This document shows positions 15,967 to 24,832 of a stretch of DNA of 64,000 nt, in pieces. The stretch is from Vibrio ulleungensis (lineage in GTDB: Bacteria > Pseudomonadota > Gammaproteobacteria > Enterobacterales > Vibrionaceae). The stretch covers positions 342,269-406,268 of the forward strand of contig NZ_JAFEUM010000004.1 of the NCBI RefSeq assembly GCF_016900875.1, given 5' to 3'. The notes under the pieces were generated by a model, which was given only the letters and a program-made list of their open reading frames with translations, was not told where the DNA came from and ran no database searches. Numbering within the stretch: position 1 is the first letter of the stretch; every line of letters begins with the position of its first letter. Position numbers and translations under genes: made by a program.

Positions 15967-17766
15967 ATGGCTGGTGAGCATATCGCCTTAAGTTTGGCGG
16001 GTGTTGGGGTTATTGGGTTAGTGTGTCAGTGGGTCGCTTGGCAAGTACGCTTGCCCGCGATACTGTTTCTGCTCATCGCTGGTATTGTGGCAGGCCCTAT
16101 TACCGGTGTGCTGGATCCCGAAGCGCTATTAGGCCCACTGCTATTTCCGTTAATTTCCTTGGCGGTTGCGGTGATCTTATTTGAAGGAAGCCTCACGCTA
16201 AATTTTAACCAGATTAAAGGGGTGAGCAATACCGTCTGGAGCATCATCACCATTGGTGCGTTGGTGTCCTGGGCTGTGACCAGTGTTGCTTGTTATTATT
16301 TAATCGGCTTTGATTGGTCACTGTCACTACTGTTTGGTAGTTTGACGGTGGTTACTGGCCCTACGGTCATTGTGCCACTGCTGCGAACGGTAAGACCTAC
16401 TAGCAAGCTTGCTAACATATTGCGTTGGGAAGGGATCCTAATTGATCCCCTTGGCGCGCTGTTTGTAGTGATGGTATACGAGTTTATTGTATCGCAAAGC
16501 GAAACCCACAGTTTGCAAGTCTTTGCTGCCATTGTGTTGATTGGATTTGTGCTTGGGGTGGGTTCGGGGGTTCTTGTTGCCACGCTTATTCGTCGCCGCT
16601 GGCTGCCAGAGTACCTACAGCCCTTTGCGGTATTAACCATTCTATTGGCCGTGTTTGCATTCTCTAATTCACTAGAAGATGAATCGGGGCTTCTAACCGT
16701 AACAGTAATGGGAATGTGGCTTGCTAACGCAAAAGGCGTCAATATCTCCCACATATTGCACTTTAAAGAAAACCTCACCATCGTATTCATAACCGGCTTG
16801 TTTATCTTGCTGGCTGCGCGAATTCAAATAAGCGATTTTGAAACCTTGGGCATGGGTGCGATTGGTCTGTTTGTAGTGATCCAGCTATTGTCTCGCCCCC
16901 TTTCAATATTTGTTGCTACGCTGCGCAGCAACCTCACTTTCAACGAGAAAGGCTTTCTGGCTTGGGTTGCTCCACGAGGCATTGTCGCAGCGTCCGTCTC
17001 TTCTCTATTTGCGATTAAACTCACCAACCTAGGTGTGGAAGGCGCTCAGCTTCTTGTTCCGCTGATTTTCATGGTGATTATCGGTACAGTGGTGCTGCAA
17101 AGCGCGACTGCTCGCCCTATGGCGCGTGCATTACAAGTAGCAGAACCGTCTCCGCGAGGATTTTTAATTGTGGGCGCCAACGATGTGGCGATCAAACTTG
17201 GACAGGCGATTCAAAAGTATGATTGCCGCGTGGTGATGAGCGACTCTAACTGGGACTATATTTCGGCAGCGCGGATGGCTGGCTTGGAGAACTACTACGG
17301 TAATCCAACCTCAAGCCATGCAGAAGAGTACTTAGATCTTATCGGGATTGGGCATGTTGTTGCTCTAACCCCCGACAAACACTTTAACGCAGTAGCCAGC
17401 ATGCAGTATGTGGCCGAATTTGGTCAAAGAAAAGTCTTTAGCCTCCACGATACCGCCAGCGACAATGACTTTGATAAACACCTTTTAAGTGAAGGCAGCG
17501 CCGGAACGCCGTTATTTGCAGGCAATACCAGCTACAAGAAACTGGCCAGTCTGATCAGCCAAGGTGCAGAAGTAAAACACACCAAAATCAGTGACAGCTA
17601 CACATATGAAGACTACACAGACACCAACAAAGCTAACTCAGTCGTGCCTTTGTTTATAGTGAATAGCAAAAACCGAATCCAAATGGTCAATGACATCAAC
17701 ACCAAGCCGCCAGTTTCGGGTGAAACAGTGGTCTCATTGGTCAAAGTGAGTGACGCCAAGTCTTAA
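15967..17766 (+). CDS. Cation/proton antiporter, CPA family, with C-terminal RCK-like domain
   Basis: This 599-residue inner-membrane protein has about 12-13 hydrophobic helices (residues 1-390) of the Na+/H+ exchanger fold, with the conserved T-G-P-T-V-I-V-P-L-L and E-G-I-L-I-D-P-L-G segments, the latter carrying the ion-binding Asp. From about 396 the chain becomes cytoplasmic and resembles a TrkA-N/RCK domain: F-L-I-V-G-A-N-D-V-A, a first beta strand and helix, then G-x-P-T-S-S and V-A-L-T-P. The dinucleotide loop is G-A-N-D-V-A rather than G-x-G-x-x-G, so ligand binding may differ. It resembles NhaP-type antiporters with a regulatory tail. AAGGAAAT precedes the ATG. It probably exchanges Na+ or K+ for H+. 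Confidence 0.87.
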   Translation: MAGEHIALSLAGVGVIGLVCQWVAWQVRLPAILFLLIAGIVAGPITGVLDPEALLGPLLFPLISLAVAVILFEGSLTLNFNQIKGVSNTVWSIITIGALVSWAVTSVACYYLIGFDWSLSLLFGSLTVVTGPTVIVPLLRTVRPTSKLANILRWEGILIDPLGALFVVMVYEFIVSQSETHSLQVFAAIVLIGFVLGVGSGVLVATLIRRRWLPEYLQPFAVLTILLAVFAFSNSLEDESGLLTVTVMGMWLANAKGVNISHILHFKENLTIVFITGLFILLAARIQISDFETLGMGAIGLFVVIQLLSRPLSIFVATLRSNLTFNEKGFLAWVAPRGIVAASVSSLFAIKLTNLGVEGAQLLVPLIFMVIIGTVVLQSATARPMARALQVAEPSPRGFLIVGANDVAIKLGQAIQKYDCRVVMSDSNWDYISAARMAGLENYYGNPTSSHAEEYLDLIGIGHVVALTPDKHFNAVASMQYVAEFGQRKVFSLHDTASDNDFDKHLLSEGSAGTPLFAGNTSYKKLASLISQGAEVKHTKISDSYTYEDYTDTNKANSVVPLFIVNSKNRIQMVNDINTKPPVSGETVVSLVKVSDAKS

Positions 17767-17777
17767 CTCGATTGTTT

Positions 17778-17814
17778 TGCCTAGTAGCGAATAGAATGCT
17801 TTAGCTACTAGGCA
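17778..17814. terminator. Inverted repeat between convergent antiporter and yeiH
   Basis: TGCCTAGTAGC / GCTACTAGGCA is an 11-bp perfect stem with a 15-nt loop, 11 bp after the antiporter stop and upstream of the yeiH stop. A short T-run follows only at about 17824. Probably bidirectional. Confidence 0.5.
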
Positions 17815-17838
17815 GAGATACCGTTTTTCTACAATGAC

Positions 17839-18753
17839 TTACAAGTAGAGCAGCCAAAGTAGTGAGCCCACTGACACCATCACCCAAAGAATGACACCCA
17901 AAATCATAGGCTTTGCACCTGCGGTGCGAATTTTTTCAACCGAAATGGCACTACCAATTAAGAACAAGCACACAATCATAAGTTGCTTTGCGATACTGAA
18001 AATTACGTTATATACAGCATCAAATTGAGGCAACAGGTCGCTAAATAATATGGCCGCACAGTAGAAAAAGATGAAGTAAGGAATGGAGATTTTTCTTGAG
18101 CCACTGCGAAAGATAAAGGTACTGATAAGCGCCACAGGAATAATCCATAACGCTCTAGACAGCTTTAACGTGGTGGCGACTTTTAACGCTTCTTCACCAT
18201 ACGCCGATGCCGCGCCAACAACCGATGATGTATCGTGTATCGCGATAGCCGCCCACATACCAAAGGTATTTTGATCCAAGTTTAGCGCGTGCCCAATCAC
18301 AGGAAAAACAAACAGGGCAATAGAGTTAAGAACAAAAACGGTGGCCAGTGCCAAGCCAATAGACTGGTCTTTCGCGCGAATCGCTGGAGCAACTGCTGCA
18401 ATAGCACTGCCTCCACAAATCGCCGTACCCGCAGACACTAAATAGCTGGTTTCTTTGTCAAAATTAAACAGTTTTGCGAGCAACATCCCCATGGCTAGGG
18501 TAAAAAATATTGACGTTACAATCAGTCCCAGACCATCGCCAGTAACTTGCAAAGCCTCTTGTAAATGGATACCAAAACCTAAACCCACAATAGAGTACGC
18601 CAACAATTTCTTAGTCCACTTTTCCACGGCAAATTCTTTAGGCACCATGCCTGACGTAGAAAGAGCAAAACCGAGTATAAGCGCAATAGGCGATGTGACC
18701 CATGGGGTCAAACAGAGCAGTCCAGTTGCAATAAATACCCATTTTTTATTCAT
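17839..18753 (-). CDS. yeiH: YeiH family (UPF0324) putative sulfite/sulfate exporter
   Basis: This 304-residue membrane protein has about nine helices. UPF0324 marks are [17 protein letters not shown] (about 106-122), the segment [13 protein letters not shown] and a C-terminal [12 protein letters not shown]. YeiH of E. coli is controlled by YeiE and linked to sulfite handling; transport of sulfur oxyanions is suggested but not proven. ATG 18753 has AAAGGT upstream; the longer frame from 18828 is rejected. It is divergent from its predicted regulator at 18898. Confidence 0.88.
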   Translation of the reverse strand: MNKKWVFIATGLLCLTPWVTSPIALILGFALSTSGMVPKEFAVEKWTKKLLAYSIVGLGFGIHLQEALQVTGDGLGLIVTSIFFTLAMGMLLAKLFNFDKETSYLVSAGTAICGGSAIAAVAPAIRAKDQSIGLALATVFVLNSIALFVFPVIGHALNLDQNTFGMWAAIAIHDTSSVVGAASAYGEEALKVATTLKLSRALWIIPVALISTFIFRSGSRKISIPYFIFFYCAAILFSDLLPQFDAVYNVIFSIAKQLMIVCLFLIGSAISVEKIRTAGAKPMILGVILWVMVSVGSLLWLLYL

Positions 18754-18897
18754 AAAGTGACCTTTTACGACGCGTCTTGTTGAGAAAGCATGTCGGTTTG
18801 TGTTGATACATCGCCATAATACTTGCATTCGATGTTTATAAATACTTAAATAAAATTAACAGCCGTTAAATTAAACAAAACAACTAGCGATCAGTCA

Positions 18898-19836
18898 ATG
18901 AAGAACATTTCCATCAAACAGCTTAATGTGTTTTGCCAAATCGCCCGCAGCGGCTCACTCAGCCTTGCTGCCGAACACCTGTTTATGTCTAAGGCGGCAG
19001 TGAGCCTATCGTTAACCGAGCTTGAGAAGCACTTAGGACACCGAGTATTCGATAGAGTCAATCAGCGGCTGCACCTTAACCATCAGGGCTATCAATTGCT
19101 TCCGCTTGCCGACGAACTTCTGCAGCGGCACGCTGAAATTGAACTGCTTTATGCGCAGAGCGCACCGCTCGCGGGTACGCTAAAGGTAGGAGCCAGTCAA
19201 ACGGTAGGCAGTTATCTGCTTCCCTACTTGCTGGCCGATTTTGAAAAAGAGCGCGTGATGGATTTTTCCACAGGCGACGAGCCCAACTACATCGACAAAC
19301 AAGTCCAAATTACTAATCACTTTGAACTGTGCCAAAACATTCTTGACTACAAAGTCGACGTTGGTTTTACGGAGGGTGTGGTGCAACATCCAGATTTAAT
19401 CAGCTTGCCGTTTACCCACGACGAAATGTGGATCATAGCAGCAAAAGGGGCGTCTAAGTTTGATGAGGAAACAATAGATGTTAAAGCGCTGTCAGGACAG
19501 CAGTGGCTGCTGCGAGAAGAAGGCTCTGGCAGTCGCGACTTCTTTATCCAACACATCGCACCCTCGTTAACCGCTTGGGATACGCATTTTCAGTTCAATT
19601 CTAATGCGGCAATCATTAATGGCGTAACCGCAGGGCTTGGACTGTCTTGTTTGTCGCATCACGTAATCACTAAAGGCAATTTAAGCCCACATCTACAAAT
19701 AATCTCGCTATCAACCTCAATGCAGCGATCATTTTCTATTCTTCTGCACAAAAACAAGTATCAGAGCCCTTTACTCAATTGCTTTGTCGAGTTTTCCAAG
19801 CGCTGGGGAATACAAACCGCTAACGAACTTGCATAA
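18898..19836 (+). CDS. yeiE: LysR-family regulator, YeiE-like
   Basis: This 312-residue protein has an N-terminal HTH (I-S-I-K-Q-L-N-V-F and the A-A-E-H-L-F-M-S-K-A-A-V-S segment, about 3-60) and a C-terminal effector domain with G-A-S-Q-T-V-G-S-Y-L-L-P. Together with the divergent yeiH gene it reproduces the YeiE-YeiH gene pair. YeiE of enterobacteria activates sulfite-response genes; control of the divergent exporter is the simplest reading. No ribosome binding site is strong before ATG 18898. The T-N11-A type sites expected for LysR proteins cannot be singled out in the 144-bp divergent region. Confidence 0.82.
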   Translation: MKNISIKQLNVFCQIARSGSLSLAAEHLFMSKAAVSLSLTELEKHLGHRVFDRVNQRLHLNHQGYQLLPLADELLQRHAEIELLYAQSAPLAGTLKVGASQTVGSYLLPYLLADFEKERVMDFSTGDEPNYIDKQVQITNHFELCQNILDYKVDVGFTEGVVQHPDLISLPFTHDEMWIIAAKGASKFDEETIDVKALSGQQWLLREEGSGSRDFFIQHIAPSLTAWDTHFQFNSNAAIINGVTAGLGLSCLSHHVITKGNLSPHLQIISLSTSMQRSFSILLHKNKYQSPLLNCFVEFSKRWGIQTANELA

Positions 19837-19841
19837 AAAAA

Positions 19842-19859
19842 CGGACGCCTTGGCGTCCG
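19842..19859. terminator. Bidirectional terminator between yeiE and peroxiredoxin
   Basis: CGGACGCC-TT-GGCGTCCG, preceded by seven A and followed by ATTT. For the minus-strand peroxiredoxin the A-run is read as a T-run, a textbook Rho-independent terminator. It also ends the plus-strand yeiE about 10 bp after its stop. Confidence 0.8.
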
Positions 19860-19899
19860 ATTTAAGATCTAGCATGAAATGTCGAGTAACTAAGAGCGA

Positions 19900-20373
19900 T
19901 TACAGTACCGCTAAGATAGCCTCGGCTGTACTGGCTTCAAATTCACCCTGCTTTTCAACATTTAGAGTGGTCACTACACCATTGTCTATCACCATCGCGT
20001 AACGCTGAGAACGAACGCCACCAAATCCCGCAGTGTCCATTTCAAGCCCCATCGCCTTAGTGAAACTGGCATCACCATCAGCCAGCATCATAATTTCAGA
20101 TGCGTTTTGCGATTTGCCCCACGCAGCAAGCACAAAAGCATCGTTCACTGAAATACACGCAATAAGGTCGACACCTTTCGCTTGCAGCTGGTCTGCTAAA
20201 ACCACAAAACCAGGCAGGTGCGCTTCAGAGCAGGTCGGGGTAAACGCGCCTGGTACTGCAAACAGGACGACTTTCTTATTGGCGAACAGCTCTGACGTTG
20301 AGTGCTGCTGCATGCCGTCTGCGGTGAGTTGGCTTAATGTTCCTTCCGGCAGTGTATTACCTTGTTCAATCAT
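19900..20373 (-). CDS. Peroxiredoxin (Prx5 type)
   Basis: This 157-residue cytoplasmic peroxidase reduces H2O2 and organic peroxides. The active site P-G-A-F-T-P-T-C-S (residues 41-49) holds the peroxidatic Cys48; Cys73 lies in the following strand. The R-S-Q-R-Y segment near 120 supplies the conserved Arg of the Prx5 group. The short length fits a Prx5 without a fused glutaredoxin. ATG 20373 is preceded by GGAAGGTA; the longer frame from 20427 is not used. The adjacent AraC, SDR and methyltransferase genes do not obviously belong to it. Confidence 0.92.
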   Translation of the reverse strand: MIEQGNTLPEGTLSQLTADGMQQHSTSELFANKKVVLFAVPGAFTPTCSEAHLPGFVVLADQLQAKGVDLIACISVNDAFVLAAWGKSQNASEIMMLADGDASFTKAMGLEMDTAGFGGVRSQRYAMVIDNGVVTTLNVEKQGEFEASTAEAILAVL

Positions 20374-20460
20374 TGTGTTACCTTCCTTTGTATGATGGAT
20401 GACGAAGTGTAACTCCGATTTTACCATTTCGCCAATCCACCATTTTATTCACATAAAAGC

Positions 20461-21459
20461 CTAAATACGGCTTCGAACCTGAGCCGGTGATTTACCAGCC
20501 CATGAAGTATACGCTCGAGTGAATGAGTTGGTTTCTTGAAACCCCAATAAAAAAGAAATTTCAGTGAGTGGTAATTCCGTTTCATTCAAGTAGTAGCTCG
20601 CGAGATCTTCTCTAGCTTGGTTGAGCACACTTTGGTAACTGTTATTTTCGACTGACAGTTTGCGCTGTAGAGTCCGTTTACTCATGGCCAGCTGTGAGGC
20701 CACTACATCAATCGAGCTCTCTCCACTAGGAAGCAGACTCATTAATCGCTCGTACACCTTTTTAGAGAGTGTATCGGGCTCGTTGAGCGCGTCCAGCTTC
20801 TGTCGAATATCCCCCTCAAACAGCTTCAACATCAACTGATTGTCGGTAAGAAATGGAATGCGAGCATCTTCTGCGGTAAATACCACTTGAGTATTGGTCC
20901 CTTGTGTCACCTGACAGCCAAAGTACTCTTCATAGAGCTGAGTATTGTCTGGCAATTGAGGGACCACCACCTTAATAGGCTCGACGTGTTGCCGTGTCGC
21001 TAGGCGAGTAAGCTGCGTAAAAAAGACCAGTTCCGTAAGATTGACTGAAAGAGGCAGCGCACCGCTATATCCGTAACAGCTGATCTCAATCTGGGTATCA
21101 GCAGGGGTTTGTTCCAAAGCCAAAATCATTGGCCCTATTAAGGGCTTATATTCTTGCAGTCGTTTAAGTGCTGAGTTTAAATTTGGGCTACAAATTGCTG
21201 CGAATATTGGCACATCAAAGGTTTCAATGCTCATCACTTGCGCCAGTTTAAGCGCAAATTCGATCCCTTGATCTTTTGCCGCCTTATCGATTCCACACCA
21301 CAGTTGAAAATACTGCTCGGTCGTTAGCTGGATTTTGGGTTGCTCAAACAACACCACAGGGAGATCGGCATAGCCAAGTGCCGCCTGTAAGTTGACGCCA
21401 ACATCGTTAAACATCACTTTCCAGTTGGTAGGAATGGTAAATCTATCTGCTCGTCTCAT
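20461..21459 (-). CDS. AraC-family regulator with Arabinose-binding-like N-terminus
   Basis: This 332-residue regulator has an N-terminal AraC 'arabinose-binding/ligand' type domain (about 20-220) and a C-terminal double HTH with A-S-Q-L-A-M-S-K-R-T-L-Q-R-K-L (about 255-269) and G-F-Q-E-T-N-S-F-T-R-A. This arrangement is seen in OruR/CdhR-like regulators. It lies 28 bp downstream of an SDR gene on the same strand; the pair is likely one operon. ATG 21459 has GAAGAG upstream. The effector is unknown. Confidence 0.85.
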   Translation of the reverse strand: MRRADRFTIPTNWKVMFNDVGVNLQAALGYADLPVVLFEQPKIQLTTEQYFQLWCGIDKAAKDQGIEFALKLAQVMSIETFDVPIFAAICSPNLNSALKRLQEYKPLIGPMILALEQTPADTQIEISCYGYSGALPLSVNLTELVFFTQLTRLATRQHVEPIKVVVPQLPDNTQLYEEYFGCQVTQGTNTQVVFTAEDARIPFLTDNQLMLKLFEGDIRQKLDALNEPDTLSKKVYERLMSLLPSGESSIDVVASQLAMSKRTLQRKLSVENNSYQSVLNQAREDLASYYLNETELPLTEISFLLGFQETNSFTRAYTSWAGKSPAQVRSRI

Positions 21460-21487
21460 TGCAACTCTTCACTGTTTTAAGTACTCG

Positions 21488-22267
21488 TTAGTGACTTTTT
21501 TCCATGGTTTTGCGCGATATTTTCAACACCAAATTGCGTGGCAGTAACGGTGTAATCCAATTGAGCATGAACTTTAATGGCGCCTCGTTAAACGCAACAA
21601 GGTCACCCTGTTCCATCGCTCTATAGCCACACTCTGCCACCGACTTCGCAGATTTTGCATTTTTAAACAAGTCCACATCATCTAGGTCACTCGCAGAAGC
21701 AAAGCCTGTTGCAACTGCGCCTGGGCAGAGCGCCGTGACGGTCACGTTACTCTCTTTGACTTCTTCTGCAATCGCCTGACTAAATGACGTCACATAAGCT
21801 TTCGTAGCAAAGTATACCGCCTGAAGTGGGCCAGGAATAAACGATGCGGTTGAAGAAACATTAAGAATTTGACCACGATTGCGCGATACCATGCCTTTTA
21901 AATAAAAGTGCGTTAGGTCGGTAAGCGTTACCATGTTTAATTGCATCATTGCTTGCTCGTCTGACAGTGCGCGTTCATGAAATTTACCATGCCCACCAAA
22001 GCCTGCATTATTGATCAATGTGTCTATTTGTAGGTTAAGAGCTTCGGTGTGCTCAAACAACTCTTGCGCGGCATTAGGCTGCGATAAATCAGATGTAACG
22101 ACAGTAACGTTCACACCATGTTTCGCTTCAAGTTCATGTTTAAGAGCGTTTAGCTTGGCTTCTGAGCGAGCAACTAAAACCAAATCGCCCCCTTTTTGAG
22201 CGTGAATTGTGGCCAGTTCAAGTCCAATGCCGCCTGAAGCGCCTGTGATTAATGCTGTGTTTGACAT
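21488..22267 (-). CDS. Short-chain dehydrogenase/reductase
   Basis: This 259-residue NAD(P)-dependent oxidoreductase has a Rossmann fold. The cofactor motif T-G-A-S-G-G-I-G lies at 7-14, N-N-A-G near 86-89, and the catalytic S-S-T...Y-F-A-T-K triad region near 140-156. The family is broad (classical SDR, closest in layout to YqjQ/DltE-like SDRs), so the substrate is open. AAGGGAAA precedes ATG 22267. Downstream, after 28 bp, is the AraC gene, which may control this gene. Confidence 0.9.
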   Translation of the reverse strand: MSNTALITGASGGIGLELATIHAQKGGDLVLVARSEAKLNALKHELEAKHGVNVTVVTSDLSQPNAAQELFEHTEALNLQIDTLINNAGFGGHGKFHERALSDEQAMMQLNMVTLTDLTHFYLKGMVSRNRGQILNVSSTASFIPGPLQAVYFATKAYVTSFSQAIAEEVKESNVTVTALCPGAVATGFASASDLDDVDLFKNAKSAKSVAECGYRAMEQGDLVAFNEAPLKFMLNWITPLLPRNLVLKISRKTMEKSH

Positions 22268-22437
22268 AATAATTTCCCTTAGGTGAGACGGTTGTTGTGC
22301 TAACTCACATTGAGTCGATAGAGGCAGTATAGGGAATCAATACGTGCCAAGTTACATCAAAAGACGACAGGATACTATCCGATCGTGCCAACCTTTACTC
22401 ACTGATTGGATGCACCCGAAATTTCTGGGTCTGGACT

Positions 22438-23406
22438 ATGCTTAAACGTCTATTAACCAATGGAATTCACCACATGGCTTCCTATCGCCAAAGATTACCC
22501 TTCAGGCCGAATACTCGAACCCTTTGTTATACGGGAATAGATACTGAGCTCTGTTTTGTGCATCAAAAGATACTGCCAAAAGGAGCCACTTATCCATTGC
22601 TTAATAAAGCAGACGCACGAGATATTATTGAAGCCATGTATGTCGATTTGATCGCGCTCGCCAAGCAGCATAACGCATTGGTCATTCTGGATGCCATGAC
22701 TTGGATAGCGAGTAGAGACCGAGGTGCCAAAATCGGACTGACTCCCAAGCAGCTTGAAGCTTTTAACCTAGACGCTATCGACTTGATGCACAGTGTGCGA
22801 GCAAATCAGGATGATTTACCCACCCTATTGTCGGCTCAAATTGGACCAAGAGATGATGGCTACAGTGCCGAACACAAAATGTCTTGGGATGAGGCAAAGC
22901 GATACCATGGAGAGCAAATTAGTACTTATAGCAGCACGCCAGCAGATTTAATCACCGGCTCTACTCTCAGTTATGCGGACGAAGCGTTAGGTATCGTGTT
23001 GGCAGCCAAAGAGCATAATATGCCCGTGGTGATCTCCTTTACGGTTGAACAAGATGGTCATCTCCCTAGTGGCATGTCACTTAAGAGTGCCATTGAGTAT
23101 GTAGACCAAAACAGCGAGCACTACGCAGAGCATTTTATGATCAACTGCGCGCACCCTGATCACTTTGCGCAGATTTTCAATCAGCAAGCCTGGGAGCAAC
23201 GAATTAAAGGGATTATCGTCAATGCCTCTCGATGCAGTCACGCAGAGCTCGATAATTGCGATACATTGGATGCGGGGGATCCAATTGAGTTAGGAGAATT
23301 AGTAGGAGACATCTGTCGCAACAACCCGCAAATTAATGTGGTTGGCGGATGTTGCGGGACTAACTTTGAGCATCTTCAGGCAATATTACGAAACTTGCAC
23401 AATTAA
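22438..23406 (+). CDS. Homocysteine S-methyltransferase family protein
   Basis: This 322-residue protein resembles betaine/S-methylmethionine-homocysteine methyltransferases (MmuM-like). The zinc ligands expected for the family are visible: Cys237 in I-N-C-A-H-P and Cys305-Cys306 in G-G-C-C-G-T. The TIM barrel begins L-C-Y-T-G-I-D-T-E-L rather than the usual G-G-x-G-T-x-L, so the N-terminus is divergent. The middle segment S-A-Q-I-G-P-R-D-D-G-Y matches the family's 'G-P-x-G-D-x-Y' region. An in-frame ATG at 22474 has GGA upstream and may be the real start. It would transfer a methyl group to homocysteine to make methionine, or a related thiol reaction. No methionine genes are adjacent. Confidence 0.8.
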   Translation: MLKRLLTNGIHHMASYRQRLPFRPNTRTLCYTGIDTELCFVHQKILPKGATYPLLNKADARDIIEAMYVDLIALAKQHNALVILDAMTWIASRDRGAKIGLTPKQLEAFNLDAIDLMHSVRANQDDLPTLLSAQIGPRDDGYSAEHKMSWDEAKRYHGEQISTYSSTPADLITGSTLSYADEALGIVLAAKEHNMPVVISFTVEQDGHLPSGMSLKSAIEYVDQNSEHYAEHFMINCAHPDHFAQIFNQQAWEQRIKGIIVNASRCSHAELDNCDTLDAGDPIELGELVGDICRNNPQINVVGGCCGTNFEHLQAILRNLHN

Positions 23407-23715
23407 GCTTTCCAATCAGCTCATTAGCGAACATCGACACCACGTTCGTTTCGACAAAGCAAAAACGGCAAGACTAAAAAAGCCCAACCGTTTTATTTCG
23501 CAAAATAGGGTCTGTTTAACAGGTAATTAGGGGGTTATTAAAACTGTGTTTAGACTTGAAAATCGAAGTTCTAGATAGTGTGGCTAAGCCCCAAAAGCGA
23601 ATGTAATTGATGTACTCTTTCGCTCTAACGTTCGAAGAAAATTGCTGTCTCTTTTCTTTGACAACCCGTTTCGCCGTGCAGCAACTCATGGTTAAACAGA
23701 ACCGACAGTTTACGC
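23407..23715. other. Convergent intergenic region, weak hairpin only
   Basis: These 309 bp between convergent genes hold one weak inverted repeat (AAAACGG / CCGTTTT, 23462-23494, wide loop) that could end the methyltransferase transcript. Nothing else is evident. Confidence 0.35.
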
Positions 23716-24543
23716 CTATGGTTCAATATTCAAAGAATCAAATGGTTGACCAGCAGGGTTCTGCTTACTGTACATATTTCGCAAAACACGCTCTGCATTT
23801 TTATTGAATGCCGCGCCGTCCCCAAATCCATCAAAGTGGTTATTCATACCGAGGGCGTGTGCTAGTTCGTGCAAACTTACATCATTGTTCGCGATTGTTG
23901 TGCAGCTTGGGTCAGGGTATGCGCTGTCTAAGTTTATCCATGCATATCCACTGGACCATTTTGTTTTGTCTATACCATAATCGCTTCCTACAGCATAAGA
24001 CACAATGCTAGTTGTGTATGGTGCCACTGAAACCGTTCCTGAGCTGCAACTCCCCGGTGCTGTTCCTTGACTCCAAATGAAACCCCAGTCTGAAGGCAGT
24101 TCTGAGTAGTCGATATCAAAAAATGGGGTGTCATCAAATTCAAGTGAGATAACGCCCTTTCTATCAAATAGTTGATATCCAATGATCTCTTCTGCTTTGT
24201 TTAAGGCGTATTCAAAACGAGGATCTTTAGAATCTAAATAGTAGACAGGTATTAATTCACCATTATCTCTAAATCGGGTCAGATTAGGGAACTCTGGTGA
24301 CGAGCTACCATCGGCAAAACAATACGTAGATGTACAGTAATCATCTTGGTACTCCTGTGAAACAAGTACACCCCAAGAACCATAAACATTTTGAGTACAT
24401 GGAGCGGCTTCTGCTAGATTACTGCATTGAATGAGAGCTGAAACTTCACTATCTGTCAGTGTTTTGTCTTCCTCACCACCATCGCTACCACCACAACCTG
24501 ACAACACACCCAAAACAACGCTGGCTAATAATGCTTTCTTCAT
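23716..24543 (-). CDS. Lipoprotein with metzincin-like zinc motif
   Basis: This 275-residue protein has a lipoprotein signal ending L-S-G-C with Cys17 lipidated, followed by G-G-S-D-G-G-E-E-D, so it is displayed on an envelope membrane. Near the C-terminus is HELAHALGMNNH (225-236): an HExxH zinc pair, the L-G seen in metzincins, and a further His one residue later than in the canonical HExxHxxGxxH. Some 22 residues on, N-M-Y-S looks like a metzincin Met-turn. Four or more Cys in the 40-80 region suggest disulfides. It is probably a surface or periplasmic protease; I do not know a characterised homologue. No ribosome binding site is outstanding, but the lipobox fixes the start. Confidence 0.68.
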   Translation of the reverse strand: MKKALLASVVLGVLSGCGGSDGGEEDKTLTDSEVSALIQCSNLAEAAPCTQNVYGSWGVLVSQEYQDDYCTSTYCFADGSSSPEFPNLTRFRDNGELIPVYYLDSKDPRFEYALNKAEEIIGYQLFDRKGVISLEFDDTPFFDIDYSELPSDWGFIWSQGTAPGSCSSGTVSVAPYTTSIVSYAVGSDYGIDKTKWSSGYAWINLDSAYPDPSCTTIANNDVSLHELAHALGMNNHFDGFGDGAAFNKNAERVLRNMYSKQNPAGQPFDSLNIEP

Positions 24544-24767
24544 AAAACTTCCAATTCTTTATGATATAAAAATCAATGGATTGTCATGTATGTAAGCAAA
24601 TGTGGCTAGTTTGAGTTTGTTACAAAATGTGTTATTGCAAGAGTCTCCTTGGCTGTCTTAGCTTGAGTGTCCTGTAGATGTTGAGTCTACGCTAAATAAG
24701 CGTGACCATTTTCAAACTTACCTGAGGAGTAATGGTGGTTTATAGCTCTATTCAGAGGCTGATACAC

Positions 24768-24817
24768 TTAAGCTCAGACGCCCTGCAAAACTTAATTTGT
24801 CGAGTGTCTGAGCTTAA
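24768..24817 (-). terminator. Inverted repeat beyond the sugar operon
   Basis: TTAAGCTCAGAC / GTCTGAGCTTAA is a 12-bp perfect stem with a 26-nt loop, 16 bp after the kinase stop. There is no T-run, but its position fits the end of the operon. Confidence 0.45.
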
Positions 24818-24832
24818 TGGTGACATTGACTA

